NCBI GenBank assembly: GCA_016191815.1
Contig: JACPVI010000061.1
Location: forward strand, 62,001 to 126,000
Length of the DNA stretch: 64,000 nucleotides
Source of the DNA: Myxococcales bacterium
Lineage (GTDB): Bacteria > Myxococcota > Myxococcia > Myxococcales > Myxococcaceae
Direction of reading: 5' to 3'
Made by a program: the position numbers and the translations under genes. How positions within the stretch are numbered: the first letter of the stretch is position 1; every line of letters begins with the position of its first letter. Shown piece by piece: positions 15,291-24,339 of the stretch. The notes under the pieces were generated by a model that saw only the letters and a list, made by a program, of their open reading frames with translations, did not search any database and was not told the DNA's origin.

Positions 15291-17057
15291 TCACTGGCAG
15301 CCGATCAGCTGATCCGCCCGGGAGCTTCGGTCCTCCCCGCGGCTGCCGCTGCTCGCGCCCCCGGCCCCGCCGAGCCCGAGCTGGAAGGTGACCTGGCGAA
15401 GCGCGGGGCTCCCCGGCGAGCAGAACAAGCCCACCGAAGGCCCTCCGGCGCCGCCGCCCCCGTGCCCGCCGCGGCCGCCGGCGCCGCCGCTGCCGCCTTG
15501 CCCTCCTCCGCCGCCCTCCCCGCCCGCCGGCCCGAGCTTGGCCGCGCCTCCGCTCCCTCCCGCACCCCCTCGTCCTCCCTGGCCCCCGCGCCCGCCGGCT
15601 CCCCCCGCCCCGCCGTTGCTCGTCTTCACCACCACCTCCTCGAAGCTGGGGCTGGCCGACAGCACCAGCACCCCGATGGAGGCGCCGCCGCCTTCTCCCC
15701 CCGCTCCGCCTTCGCCACCGCACCCGCCCGCCCCGCCCCCGCCTCCCGAAGCGCCGTTGACCGACTCGTCGGGGTTGCCCGCGCAGCCGAGGATGCTGCG
15801 GAACGTCCCTCCGCCTCCGCCTCCTCCGCCGCCCTGCCCAAAGCCGCCCTTGAGGCCCACCTTCCCGCTCGCCGGAGCCCACTTCTCCCCCACCACTTTT
15901 CCGGGGCCGCTTCCCCCGCCGCCGCCCGTTCCGGGGCCGGCGTTGGAGCCGGATTGGCCGTCCGCTCCCTCTCCTCCCCAGGTCCAGGAGGCACACGACT
16001 GCCCGGAGCAACTGGAGCAATACACCGGGGCTCCGCCCTGGCCGCCGGAAGGGCCGGCTTCGGCGCTCTCGCCGTTCTCGCCCCCAAACCGCGCGGAGGG
16101 AAGGTACCCGCCCGCGCCCCCGTCGCCTCCGTTGGCGCCAGCGCAGGAAGCCTGGACTCCGCCCCTGCCGCCCACCGCCGGATTGCTCCCGACGGTTCCA
16201 GCCATTCCCGGTCCGCCGTCGGGGCCGTCTGCTCCGCTCGCCCCGTCGCTTCCATTTTGCCCGGCGGCGCCCGCTCCGGCCGAAAGCACTGCGTGCCGGA
16301 CCGAGACCGCGGCGCCCTTCACCGTCAAGGCCACCGAGGGCGCGCCCGGAGCCACGGCATCGGCCGCAGAGAGGGTCAGCCGCTCGAGCAGGGCGGATTG
16401 CGCGAAGTCGGAGAGGATGGTGCCTGCGGCCGAGGCCCGGATGGCGGTGAGAGCCGGGTTCGGCTCGCGCGACCAGCCGCGCGAGGCCGCATATCCGCCG
16501 TAGAGCGAGACGGACTTCTGGATGGTCAAGTCCTCGGAGTAGATGCCCTGAGAGAGGTACACCTCCCGCGTGCCCCGCTCGGAGGCGCGCTGGAGGCCTG
16601 CCGCAATCGTCCGCACCGGCTGGGCCATCGTCCCTTGGAAGGCGTCATTGCCGGCTGCCGCGTCCACGAACACCGCCGCCTTCGCGTCGCCGTCGACGCC
16701 GTCGCAGTTGGAGTCGAAGAACGAGTCGTCCGGAAAGTCGGCGAGGTCCGTCACCGTGCAGCTGCCGCAGCGGTTGGGGACCGACGCGTCCGGCTCTCCC
16801 GCCCCACAGGCCTGGCCGCTCGGGCAGCCTCCGCAGTCCGCCAGCGCACCGCATCCGTCATCCGCTGTCCCGCAAGCCCCTTCGGGGCAAAGGCGCGGCA
16901 CGCAGGCGTCGGCGGAGAGGCAAAGCCCGCTCACGCAGCGCTGCCCGCTTTGGCAGCCTCCGTCCGCCTCGCAAGCGAAGAGCGCATCCGGCACTCGAGC
17001 GCAGACGCACCCCCAGAGGCAGACTGCTCCGGCGGGGAGCAAGAGGGCGGCCCTCAT
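15291..17057 (-). CDS. glycine-rich extracellular lipoprotein with Cys-rich and beta-helix-like parts
   Basis: A 588-residue exported protein. The N-terminus LLLPAGAVCLWGC is a signal peptide, probably a lipoprotein one. A Cys-rich segment (about 25-105) follows, then DGVDGDAKAAVFVDAAAG and a PbH1-like stretch (TIAAGLQRASERGTREVYLSQGIYS type), then a Gly/Ala/Ser-rich half with runs such as GGAGGAGG. This layout is typical of myxobacterial surface proteins. It overlaps by four bases the end of the upstream membrane-protein gene and is the last gene of the kinase operon. Coding for the Gly tracts is highly repetitive DNA. Confidence 0.85.
   Translation of the reverse strand: MRAALLLPAGAVCLWGCVCARVPDALFACEADGGCQSGQRCVSGLCLSADACVPRLCPEGACGTADDGCGALADCGGCPSGQACGAGEPDASVPNRCGSCTVTDLADFPDDSFFDSNCDGVDGDAKAAVFVDAAAGNDAFQGTMAQPVRTIAAGLQRASERGTREVYLSQGIYSEDLTIQKSVSLYGGYAASRGWSREPNPALTAIRASAAGTILSDFAQSALLERLTLSAADAVAPGAPSVALTVKGAAVSVRHAVLSAGAGAAGQNGSDGASGADGPDGGPGMAGTVGSNPAVGGRGGVQASCAGANGGDGGAGGYLPSARFGGENGESAEAGPSGGQGGAPVYCSSCSGQSCASWTWGGEGADGQSGSNAGPGTGGGGGSGPGKVVGEKWAPASGKVGLKGGFGQGGGGGGGGGTFRSILGCAGNPDESVNGASGGGGGAGGCGGEGGAGGEGGGASIGVLVLSASPSFEEVVVKTSNGGAGGAGGRGGQGGRGGAGGSGGAAKLGPAGGEGGGGGQGGSGGAGGRGGHGGGGAGGPSVGLFCSPGSPALRQVTFQLGLGGAGGASSGSRGEDRSSRADQLIGCQ
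15400..16250. repeat. low-complexity Gly-coding tract
   Basis: Imperfect GGN-triplet repeats (CCG/CCC/GCC on the plus strand) encode the glycine-rich half of the lipoprotein. Long open frames on all six strands here are by-products of this composition, and the tract is prone to length change. Confidence 0.6.
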
Positions 17058-17872
17058 CGGGAGACTCCGCTCCGGTGCCACAGATAGACCGCTCCCCCCG
17101 CCAAGAGCGCGGACGCCCCGGCGCAGACTGCGGCGAGGGTGAAGCTCCGGTTGGCGTCGGAGGCGAGCGAGCTGGCCTGGGAATAGGAGAGCGGCGAGGC
17201 CTGCTCGGCGCCCACCGGGTAGGTCACCTCCAGCCGCGCCCGCTGGGAGCTGCCGGCCAAGGCGAAGGCCACCGCCGCCGCCGCGGCTGCCGCGGCGCCG
17301 CCGCTCGTGGCAAAGGCCGCATGGCGCTCCCAACTCGAGGAGCCAGGCACGGGGAGAGCCGGTGGCGCGGCCTTCGGGGACAGAAGGGCCGGCGGCACGT
17401 CGGAGGCGGGGGCGGTGCCCCAAGCCTCCTTCAACCTGGCCGCCAAAGGCCTCACCGCGCTCGCGAGCTGGGCGGTGTCCTTCGCGGGGAGGACCAGGCT
17501 CTCCTCGTCCAGCTCCAGGCCGTCGTCGGTGGCGAGCACCCGGAGGCGAAGGGCGAGGTCCGGAAGCACCTCCCCGATGTCCACCGAGACGAGGACGTAC
17601 GCCCCGAGCGCGGCGCCCAGGCGGATGAGACAGACGTCTCGCCCGCGGCACTCCTGCGGGTCCCCGTGCCCTTCGGCGGAGAGCTTGGCCAGCGCCTCCT
17701 CGGGGTTGTAGGCCACCTTGATGCCCGCGTCGGCCAGGGTGTGAGAGATGGCCATCGCCAGCATCGCCGAGCGCTCGGGGGAGACTCCGGTTTGGCGAGA
17801 AACCAGCACCACCGCCGCTCTCGGCGGAGATGGGGCCTGGGCGAGCAGCGCGGCGAGCAGAGCCGGCAGCAT
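17054..17872 (-). CDS. exported membrane-anchored protein of unknown function
   Basis: A 272-residue protein with an N-terminal signal (MLPALLAALLAQA), a soluble domain to about residue 145 and two membrane segments near 195-212 and 248-265. The soluble part (VSRQTGVSPERSAMLA, then CLIRLGAALGAYVLVSVD) resembles myxobacterial proteins that build a small periplasmic alpha/beta domain. It lies 33 bases after the Ser/Thr kinase and overlaps the Gly-rich lipoprotein, so the three form one operon. No assigned role. Confidence 0.75.
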   Translation of the reverse strand: MLPALLAALLAQAPSPPRAAVVLVSRQTGVSPERSAMLAMAISHTLADAGIKVAYNPEEALAKLSAEGHGDPQECRGRDVCLIRLGAALGAYVLVSVDIGEVLPDLALRLRVLATDDGLELDEESLVLPAKDTAQLASAVRPLAARLKEAWGTAPASDVPPALLSPKAAPPALPVPGSSSWERHAAFATSGGAAAAAAAAVAFALAGSSQRARLEVTYPVGAEQASPLSYSQASSLASDANRSFTLAAVCAGASALLAGGAVYLWHRSGVSR

Positions 17873-17905
17873 CCGCTCATCGTGGCACGGCGCGGCGGTT
17901 GGGAG

Positions 17906-19426
17906 CTACCGTTTGCGGAGGTAGTTTCGCTCCCAGGTGTCGAGCGATTCGGCCAGCGACTTGCGCTCCCGGGCGTCCTTCGCCTTCTGCAGCCTCTGCC
18001 GGGCGGTGCGGAGCAGGAGCGCCGCGGTGGGGTCGGGCTCCTCGTCCTTCGGGGTGGCGCGGCGGAGCTTCCGCTCGAGCTGGGAGATGCGCGCGGCGAG
18101 CTGCGCCTGGCTTGGCACCGGCGCCGTTTTGGCCCTGGGGAGGAGGCGCACCTCCGGCGGAGAGATTTCCACCGGCGGCTCGGCTGGCTGGGGCGGCGAG
18201 GCCTCCGCTACTGGAGCCGGAGGGGCGGGCGTGGCCGCCACTGGCGGCGGAGGGACAGGCGGGGGAGACGACTCGGTCCGAAGCGCGAAGTAGCTGCCGG
18301 TGGCGATGGCCAACAGGAGCAACCCTCCCGCCCCAGCGAGCTGAGGCAAGCTCCAGGCGCGGCTCTTCCTTGGGGGCGGCGGCGGTGGAGCGGCCTTCTC
18401 TTCTTTCGGCTCCCGGGGACGCCGGGGCAGCACGGCGAGCTGGGTGACTGCCTGGGCGAGGTGCCGGGAGATGCGGCGGAGCTCTCCGCGAACCGCCTCC
18501 GCGGTGGCGGGACGCTCTTGTGGGTCCTTCGCCATCAGCCGCAGCACCAGCTCCTCCAGCTCGTGGGGGATTCCCGGCGCCAGGGTGGAGGGCCTGGGCG
18601 GCGGCTGCTGCACGTGGGCGGTCATCAGCTCCACCGCGCTGGGTGCGGAGAAGGGCAGCTGCCCGGTGAGCATCTGGAAGGAGAGGACGCCGAGGGCGTA
18701 GAGGTCCGACTGGGCGGTGGTGGGCTCGCCCTTGGCCTGCTCCGGCGCCATGTAGTCGGGCGTGCCCATCACGTGCAGCTCCTGGGTGGAGCGCTTGTCC
18801 AGGGGCCTGGTCCCGACCTGCTTGGCCATCCCGAAGTCGAGCAGCTTGACGTACCTCGAGCCGTCCGCCTGCCGCACCAGGTGGACGTTGCTCGCCTTGA
18901 TGTCCCGGTGGACGACGCCGGCGGTGTGCGCCGCGGAGAGGCCGGCGAGGATTTCCTCCAACAGCTCCACCGCGAAGTCCGGGGAGAGGGCGCCCTCTGT
19001 TTCGATCAGCTCCTCGAGGGAGCGGCCCTCGAGAAACTCCATCACGATGTAGTGGCGCCGGTCGGAGGGCACCTGGCCGATTCCGAAGATGTCCACGATG
19101 GAGCGGTGGCCGATGGCGTTCACCACCCGGGCCTCGTCGAGCAGCCTCCGCACCTGCTGGAGGTCGGTGGCGAACTCGTGGCGGAGCACCTTGATCGCCA
19201 CCCGCTTGCCGATCACCGGCTGCACTGCCTCGTAGACGATGCCCAGCCCGCCGTGGCCCACCCGCCGCTTCACCTGGTACTCGCCCAGCTTCTTGCCGAC
19301 CAGGTCCTCCCCGATGTCCTCCACCGGGCAGCCGTTGGGACAGGCCGGGGCGCCCGGAGCGAGCTCCTCTCCGCATCGGTAGCAGCGGCGGGCGAGTTCC
19401 AGCGGTTCGGCCACGTCGAGCCCCAA
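17906..19426 (-). CDS. membrane Ser/Thr protein kinase with zinc ribbon
   Basis: 506 residues. An N-terminal zinc-ribbon-like CYRCGE...CPNGC motif (about 15-33) is followed by an intact Hanks-type kinase: glycine loop GHGGLGIVYEA, VAIKVL, HRDIKASN, LLDFGMA, TPDYMAPE. After the kinase comes a Pro-rich linker, one membrane helix (about 363-380) and a proline-rich then coiled-coil extracytoplasmic tail (LERKLRRA, LQKAKDARE). Such kinases sense envelope signals and phosphorylate cytoplasmic proteins. It heads the operon with the two downstream envelope proteins, which could be sensors or targets. Confidence 0.92.
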   Translation of the reverse strand: MGLDVAEPLELARRCYRCGEELAPGAPACPNGCPVEDIGEDLVGKKLGEYQVKRRVGHGGLGIVYEAVQPVIGKRVAIKVLRHEFATDLQQVRRLLDEARVVNAIGHRSIVDIFGIGQVPSDRRHYIVMEFLEGRSLEELIETEGALSPDFAVELLEEILAGLSAAHTAGVVHRDIKASNVHLVRQADGSRYVKLLDFGMAKQVGTRPLDKRSTQELHVMGTPDYMAPEQAKGEPTTAQSDLYALGVLSFQMLTGQLPFSAPSAVELMTAHVQQPPPRPSTLAPGIPHELEELVLRLMAKDPQERPATAEAVRGELRRISRHLAQAVTQLAVLPRRPREPKEEKAAPPPPPPRKSRAWSLPQLAGAGGLLLLAIATGSYFALRTESSPPPVPPPPVAATPAPPAPVAEASPPQPAEPPVEISPPEVRLLPRAKTAPVPSQAQLAARISQLERKLRRATPKDEEPDPTAALLLRTARQRLQKAKDARERKSLAESLDTWERNYLRKR

Positions 19427-19477
19427 GTTATCGCGAGGGGCGTGCCGCTGGGAATTCCCTCCGCCTTTGGGGAAGGG

Positions 19478-20782
19478 TCAGCTTGAAGATTCCGCCAGCG
19501 GTCCCAGCTCGCGGTAGATGGCGCGGAAGTCGCCCTTGGCGGCGAGCGTCTTCAAGTTCTGCGAGAGGCCTCCGGTGGAGCGGAAGAACATCACCGCCTC
19601 GGCGGGCGGCCGGAGCTTGAGGAAGCTGGCGGCGTTCTGCCTGAAGAGCTGCTTCGTGTCGCGACTGATTTGGCAGCTCGCGTAGTCGTACTCGCCGGAG
19701 CGCATCGGCCGGCCGGCGATCTGCAGCACCTCGCGGATGAGCGGCGCCGCCTCCTCGTCGGGAAGCTCGATGGAGAAGCCGACCTCGCGGCAGACCGCAA
19801 GGACATCGATGGGCTGCTGGCGGAGAGCCTTTAGGAACATCCTCCGGTGTGCCGCGGCGAAGGTGGGGGAGAAGCGCTTCACCGAGCCGAAGTCGAGCAC
19901 TCCCAGCCGGCCGTCGGGCATCACCACGAAGTTCCCCGGGTGGGGGTCGGCGTGCATCTCCCCGGTGAGGAGGAAGGGGCCGTAGGTGGCGCGGATGAGC
20001 AGCCGGGAGATGCGGAAGCGCTCCGGGGCGGAGGGCTCGGCGGCCACGAAGTCGCGCAGCGTCTTGCCGGGCAGGTACTCGAGGGTGAGCACCCGCTCCC
20101 CGGTGCGCTCCTCGAAAACCTCCGGCACCTTGAGGTCCGGAAGCGCCGAGGCGGCGAGGGCGAAGGCGCGGGCCAGGGCGGCCTCGCGGCGGTAGTCCAC
20201 CTCCAGGGCCATCTCGTCGCGCAGCTCCTGGAAGTAGGCCCGGCCATCCAGCGCCCGCGAGGTCCGGGAGAGTGCCTTTACCAAGAAGCCGAGGTTGTCC
20301 AAGTCGGAGGTGAGCGCGGCGGCGATGCCGGGGTACTGCACCTTCACCGCCACCTCTCGCCCGCCGTGGAGGTGGGCCTTGTGTACCTGGCCCAGCGAGG
20401 CGGCGGCGAGAGGTTCCGGCTCGAAGTCGCGGAAGAGGCGCTCCGGGGGCGCGCCCAGGTCCTCCTCCACCATCCGGCGGACCTGCTCGTAGGGCATGGA
20501 GGGCGCCTGGTTCTGCAGCTTGGCCAGGATGGCGCGCACCTCGGGGGTGAGCAGCTCGGGGTCCATGCTCACCGCCTGGCCGAGCTTCATCGCCGCGCCC
20601 TTCAAGTCGCCCAGGGTGGCGACGATCTTCTCCGCGGCGCCCTTGTTGAGCATCGAGGGGTCGGCCCCGGCGAGCCGCTTCACCCCGCGGGAGAGGACGC
20701 CGCTGCCGAGCTGGGCGGAGAGGCTGGCCAGCTTCCGGAAGCGGGCGAACCTGCCCTGGGGTGGGCCCTTGGGGTCGGCCAT
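19478..20782 (-). CDS. ABC1/UbiB-family atypical kinase
   Basis: 434 residues with the family hallmarks: the KxGQ motif AMKLGQAVSMD, AAASLGQVHKA (Ala-rich loop in place of a Gly loop), VAVKVQYPG, HADPHPGNF and LDFGSVKR. No C-terminal membrane helices. UbiB-like proteins bind ATP and lipids and support ubiquinone or membrane-lipid handling. It lies 51 bases upstream of the zinc-ribbon kinase on the same strand. Confidence 0.9.
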   Translation of the reverse strand: MADPKGPPQGRFARFRKLASLSAQLGSGVLSRGVKRLAGADPSMLNKGAAEKIVATLGDLKGAAMKLGQAVSMDPELLTPEVRAILAKLQNQAPSMPYEQVRRMVEEDLGAPPERLFRDFEPEPLAAASLGQVHKAHLHGGREVAVKVQYPGIAAALTSDLDNLGFLVKALSRTSRALDGRAYFQELRDEMALEVDYRREAALARAFALAASALPDLKVPEVFEERTGERVLTLEYLPGKTLRDFVAAEPSAPERFRISRLLIRATYGPFLLTGEMHADPHPGNFVVMPDGRLGVLDFGSVKRFSPTFAAAHRRMFLKALRQQPIDVLAVCREVGFSIELPDEEAAPLIREVLQIAGRPMRSGEYDYASCQISRDTKQLFRQNAASFLKLRPPAEAVMFFRSTGGLSQNLKTLAAKGDFRAIYRELGPLAESSS

Positions 20783-20882
20783 GGCCCACGACTATGCCCG
20801 GTTCGCGGCGGCCTGGGTGAGCGTTCGCCCCATCGCGCGGCAGGCGGCGCGGACGGGGCCATTCACTTCACAGCAAAGGCCC

Positions 20883-22595
20883 TCAGAAGCCGTCGAGCGA
20901 GCCTCCCAGGCTGGCCCAGCCGCCCCAGCCGCCGCTCGGCTCCATCTGCCAGAGGTGCCAGAGCGCCCCGTCGCCGCCGCGGGCGAAGGCCTCCAGCCGC
21001 CCGTCCGAATTCCTCCCCACCGCCGGCGGAGAGGTGATGAAACCGCCCAGGCTGTACAGCTCTCCGAAACCGCTCCCGGGCCAGTGTTGCCAGGCGTGCA
21101 ACAGCGAGCCGTCCTCGCCCCGGACGAACACCTCCAGCCGCCCATCCGCGTTCTGCGCCGCCACCGCAAGGCTCGCCACCTTCCGTGAGCCGATCGCCTC
21201 CCAGCCGGTCCAGCCCCAATCCGCCTGGGTGCGCACGTACAGCCGCCCGTCGGTGCCCAAGTGGAAGGCAGAGAGACTCCCCGCCCCGTCCAGCGCCGCG
21301 GAGGGAGCCGAGGCCAACACCCCCCCTAAGCTCCTCCACTCGCTCCAGCCGCCAGATGGCTCGAGCTGCCAGCTGTGCCACATCCCATCGTCCAGCCCGC
21401 GGACGAACACCTCCAGCCGCCCATCCTGGTTTCGCGCCACCGCCGGCGGATGGAGAGTGTGCGCCCCCATGAAACGCCAGCCGCTCCAGCCGCCGTTGGG
21501 CTCCACCTGCCACTGGTGGAAGAGCGCTCCCTCGGCGGTGCGGGCGAAAACCTCCAGCCGCCCGTCCTGGTTCTGCCCCAACGCCAGCTCACCGGTGAGC
21601 TCTTCGCCCCCCAGCGCCAAGAAGTCCCCCGACCAGCCACCGGATGGCGCGAGCTGGAAGCGGGTGTAGAGCGCGCCGTCGTGGCCCACATGGAGGGCCT
21701 CCAGCCGCCCGTCCTGGTTCCGCCCCGCGGTGGGCTGAGCGGGAAGCGCCCCTCCATGGTATCCCCACTCGCCCCACCCTCCGCTCGGCTCCTCCTGCCA
21801 GGTGTGGCGAAGCGAGCCGTCCTCGAAGCGGGCGAACACCTCCATTCGCCCGTCGGAGTTTTGCGCCACCCTCCCGCCCTGCAGCTCCCATCCGTCCGCC
21901 GGCGCGGGCGCGTACCAATAGTCGTAGCCGAAGGCGTTGAGGAGGTAATTCACTCCGGCCTGGTAGGCGCTCCTCGTCGCCGAGTGGCTGCAGCTCGTGT
22001 AGCCCGGCGCGCAGCCGTTGTAGCACCAGGCCATCGCGGTGATGAACGACTCGTACTCGGAGGTGCCGGGGAGGGCGCGGTTGATGAAGTCCAGCACCTC
22101 CTCACGGCTGCCGAACCGCGGCGTGTTGGGGCAGACCCGCACCTTCTCGATGATGATCTCCACTCCCGCCCGGGTGTTGCCCGCCACCCTCACCACGTCC
22201 TGGCCGTGGGCGGCCAATGTCTGCCAATAGGTTCCGCTGTCCAGCTGGAACATCCCCAGCCCGCCCTGCTGCCAGGAGCAGGGCCCGTCCGCCGAACCGG
22301 CCAGCACCGGGCCTCCGCAATCGGGAGAGTGCGGGCCCTGGCAGCTCCAGGTGGCCTCCGCCCAGCACTGGGCCAGGCCGCTCTCGTGGTGGGCGATGCC
22401 CGCCACCAACAGCGCGTTGGTGATGCCCCGCGAGAGGGCGGCGCGCTTGATGATGGCGGAGCGCTCGCGCTTTTGCGAAACCGAGAGCGACGATTCGGCG
22501 GTGGACTGCTCATCCGATACGGACCGAAGCTCCGACTCGCCGCAGCCGGCGAGGAAGAGTACACCGCCCAGCACCCATCGATTGTGCGCGCGCAT
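20883..22595 (-). CDS. lipoprotein: lysozyme-like domain plus seven-repeat beta-propeller lectin
   Basis: A 570-residue lipoprotein (lipobox LAGC). Residues about 45-215 resemble a lytic-transglycosylase/lysozyme domain (GIAHHESGLAQC, GGLGMFQLDSGTYW), with several cysteines fit for disulfides. From about 230 there are seven repeats of roughly 48 residues, each built on a pattern like NxDGRLEVFAR, DGALxHxWQ, PSGGWSxW. Seven such repeats fit a seven-bladed propeller of the PLL/tectonin type, which binds sugars such as fucose. Likely an outer-membrane or secreted peptidoglycan hydrolase with a targeting lectin, suited to predation (inference). Confidence 0.8.
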   Translation of the reverse strand: MRAHNRWVLGGVLFLAGCGESELRSVSDEQSTAESSLSVSQKRERSAIIKRAALSRGITNALLVAGIAHHESGLAQCWAEATWSCQGPHSPDCGGPVLAGSADGPCSWQQGGLGMFQLDSGTYWQTLAAHGQDVVRVAGNTRAGVEIIIEKVRVCPNTPRFGSREEVLDFINRALPGTSEYESFITAMAWCYNGCAPGYTSCSHSATRSAYQAGVNYLLNAFGYDYWYAPAPADGWELQGGRVAQNSDGRMEVFARFEDGSLRHTWQEEPSGGWGEWGYHGGALPAQPTAGRNQDGRLEALHVGHDGALYTRFQLAPSGGWSGDFLALGGEELTGELALGQNQDGRLEVFARTAEGALFHQWQVEPNGGWSGWRFMGAHTLHPPAVARNQDGRLEVFVRGLDDGMWHSWQLEPSGGWSEWRSLGGVLASAPSAALDGAGSLSAFHLGTDGRLYVRTQADWGWTGWEAIGSRKVASLAVAAQNADGRLEVFVRGEDGSLLHAWQHWPGSGFGELYSLGGFITSPPAVGRNSDGRLEAFARGGDGALWHLWQMEPSGGWGGWASLGGSLDGF

Positions 22596-22696
22596 GGCCG
22601 GCCCGGCCAAAGCAACCCGGATGCCACCAGCCCAAACCCGCGTTCCCAGGGGGCCATCGCACCTGCTCGACTCCGCCGCCGGAGCCAAGCCGCTCC

Positions 22697-22702
22697 ATCA
22701 TA
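22697..22702 (-). promoter_or_regulatory. possible -10 element of the lysozyme-lectin gene
   Basis: On the minus strand the sequence reads TATGAT, five of six bases of the sigma-70 -10 consensus, inside the only AT-rich patch of this gap (22697-22725), about 100 bases before the start. The -35 is not convincing. Confidence 0.3.
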
Positions 22703-22882
22703 AAGAAAAGATTTTTTGCGAAATGTTGGCGCCGCCGTCGGGAAGCTCGTCACTCGCGGCAGCCGTCCGAGTTCAGGACAATTCCAGTCGCATTCATATG
22801 TTTTTCGAACGGCCGGACCTGGTGCAGTTCGTCTGCGAAGCGGCGGTTGACCTCGGCGCCAGTCCGGGCTGTCTTGCCGCCC

Positions 22883-24334
22883 ATGGAACGGCTGGTGCGC
22901 ATCGCGGAGGCCTTGGGCCGCTTCTCGGCGCGTTATGTTCCGTCGGCGTTCAGCATCGCGATCTTGCTGACCGTCTTCACCTTCGTGCTCGCGGTGAGCT
23001 GGGGAGGCGCGTCGGTCTCGGGTGCCCTCAAGGGCTGGGGAGACGGCTTCTGGGAGCTGCTCACCTTCTCCATGCAGATGGCGCTGGTGATGTTCACCGG
23101 GTACCTCTTGGCGCTCTCCCGGCCGGTGAAGCGGCTGCTCGAGTGGGTGGCCAGCCTGGCGAAGACTCCGCGCTTCGCGGTGCTGCTCATGGCCTTCGCC
23201 TCGATGGCGCTGGCCTACCTCAACTGGGGGCTGTCCATCGTCGCCTCGGCGATGCTGGTGCGCTACGTGGCCAGGCGCCAGCCGGAGGTGGACTACCGGC
23301 TCTTAGTGGCCTGCGCCTATTTCGGGCTGGGGGCCACCTGGCACTCCGGGCTTTCGGCCTCGGCGCCGCTCCTGGTGGCCACGCCCAAGCACTTCTTGGA
23401 AGCGAAGATGGGCGTGGTCCCCATCGACCAGACGCTCTTTTCGGCCTTCAACCTCGTCTTGGTGGCGGTGGTGGTGGTGGCGCTCACCGCGCTCGCCTGG
23501 GCGATGCACCCGCCCAAGGAGCGCTCGGTGCGGATCGACCCCTCGCTGCTTGCGAAGCTCGAGTCCGCCGAGGCTCCGGAGCCGCCCAAGGTGCGGACGG
23601 TGGCCGGCTGGCTGGACAACGCGTGGCTGTTGAACGCGCTCTTCGGCCTGGGCGCCCTCTCGTGGCTGCTCCGGCACCTCACCGTCTCGGCGATGGCCCC
23701 GGAGCAGGCGGCCGAGCTTTCCGCAGCGTGGGATGCCTCGCGGCTCTCGGACTACTTTCGGCTGTTGGCCTTCGAGGGAGTCCCTTCGCTGCTCCAGGGC
23801 GGCTGGCGGCACATCAACATCAACACCGTGAACTTCCTTTTCCTGGCGGCGGCGGTGGTGCTGCACCGGACTCCTTCGGCGCTGATCAAGGCCTCGGAGG
23901 AGGCGGCCTCGGTCCTCTCCGGCATCGTCTTGCAGTTCCCGCTCTATGCGGGCATCTACGGCATCTTCAAGTCCACCGGGCTCACCGAGAAGATTGGCCA
24001 GCTCTTCGTCTCCCTGTGCACCGCGAAGAGCTTCCCGGCGGTGGTGTACTGGTACAGCGGAGTGGTGAACTACTTCGTCCCCAGCGGGGGCTCGAAGTGG
24101 GCCATCGAGGCGCCCTATCTGCTCGAGGCGGCCAAAGGGCTGGGGGTGCCTCCCCAGAAAGTGGTGCTCGCCTACGCCTGGGGTGACATGGCCACCGACC
24201 TCATCCAGCCCTTCTGGGCGCTGCCGCTCCTGTCGGTGGCGAAGCTCGAGTTCAAGGACATCCTGGGCTTTCTGCTGCTCACCTTCCTGGTCTACGTGCC
24301 GCTGGTGAGCCTGGCCTTCCTGCTCTTCGGCTGA
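22883..24334 (+). CDS. atoE: short-chain fatty acid transporter (AtoE family)
   Basis: A 483-residue polytopic protein with about a dozen membrane segments and the AtoE signatures: YVPSAFSIAILLTVFTF at the N-terminus, NWGLS in the middle, and GIYGIF, YSGVVNYFVPSGGSKWAIEAPYL near the end. Members import short-chain fatty acids such as acetoacetate or butyrate. An in-frame TTG at 22847 would lengthen it by 12 residues. It lies 5 bases before the Sel1-repeat gene. Confidence 0.88.
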   Translation: MERLVRIAEALGRFSARYVPSAFSIAILLTVFTFVLAVSWGGASVSGALKGWGDGFWELLTFSMQMALVMFTGYLLALSRPVKRLLEWVASLAKTPRFAVLLMAFASMALAYLNWGLSIVASAMLVRYVARRQPEVDYRLLVACAYFGLGATWHSGLSASAPLLVATPKHFLEAKMGVVPIDQTLFSAFNLVLVAVVVVALTALAWAMHPPKERSVRIDPSLLAKLESAEAPEPPKVRTVAGWLDNAWLLNALFGLGALSWLLRHLTVSAMAPEQAAELSAAWDASRLSDYFRLLAFEGVPSLLQGGWRHININTVNFLFLAAAVVLHRTPSALIKASEEAASVLSGIVLQFPLYAGIYGIFKSTGLTEKIGQLFVSLCTAKSFPAVVYWYSGVVNYFVPSGGSKWAIEAPYLLEAAKGLGVPPQKVVLAYAWGDMATDLIQPFWALPLLSVAKLEFKDILGFLLLTFLVYVPLVSLAFLLFG

Positions 24335-24339
24335 GGGCG

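Noticed and set aside
15388-16503. Pro-rich plus frame opposite the Gly-rich lipoprotein
   Set aside because: Mirror of the Gly tracts; antisense of GGC/GGG gives Pro. The minus frame has a signal peptide and repeats, so it is the real gene.
20883-22100. a CRISPR-like or tandem DNA repeat
   Set aside because: The repetition is at protein level (about 48 residues) with diverged codons; no identical spacer-repeat pattern.
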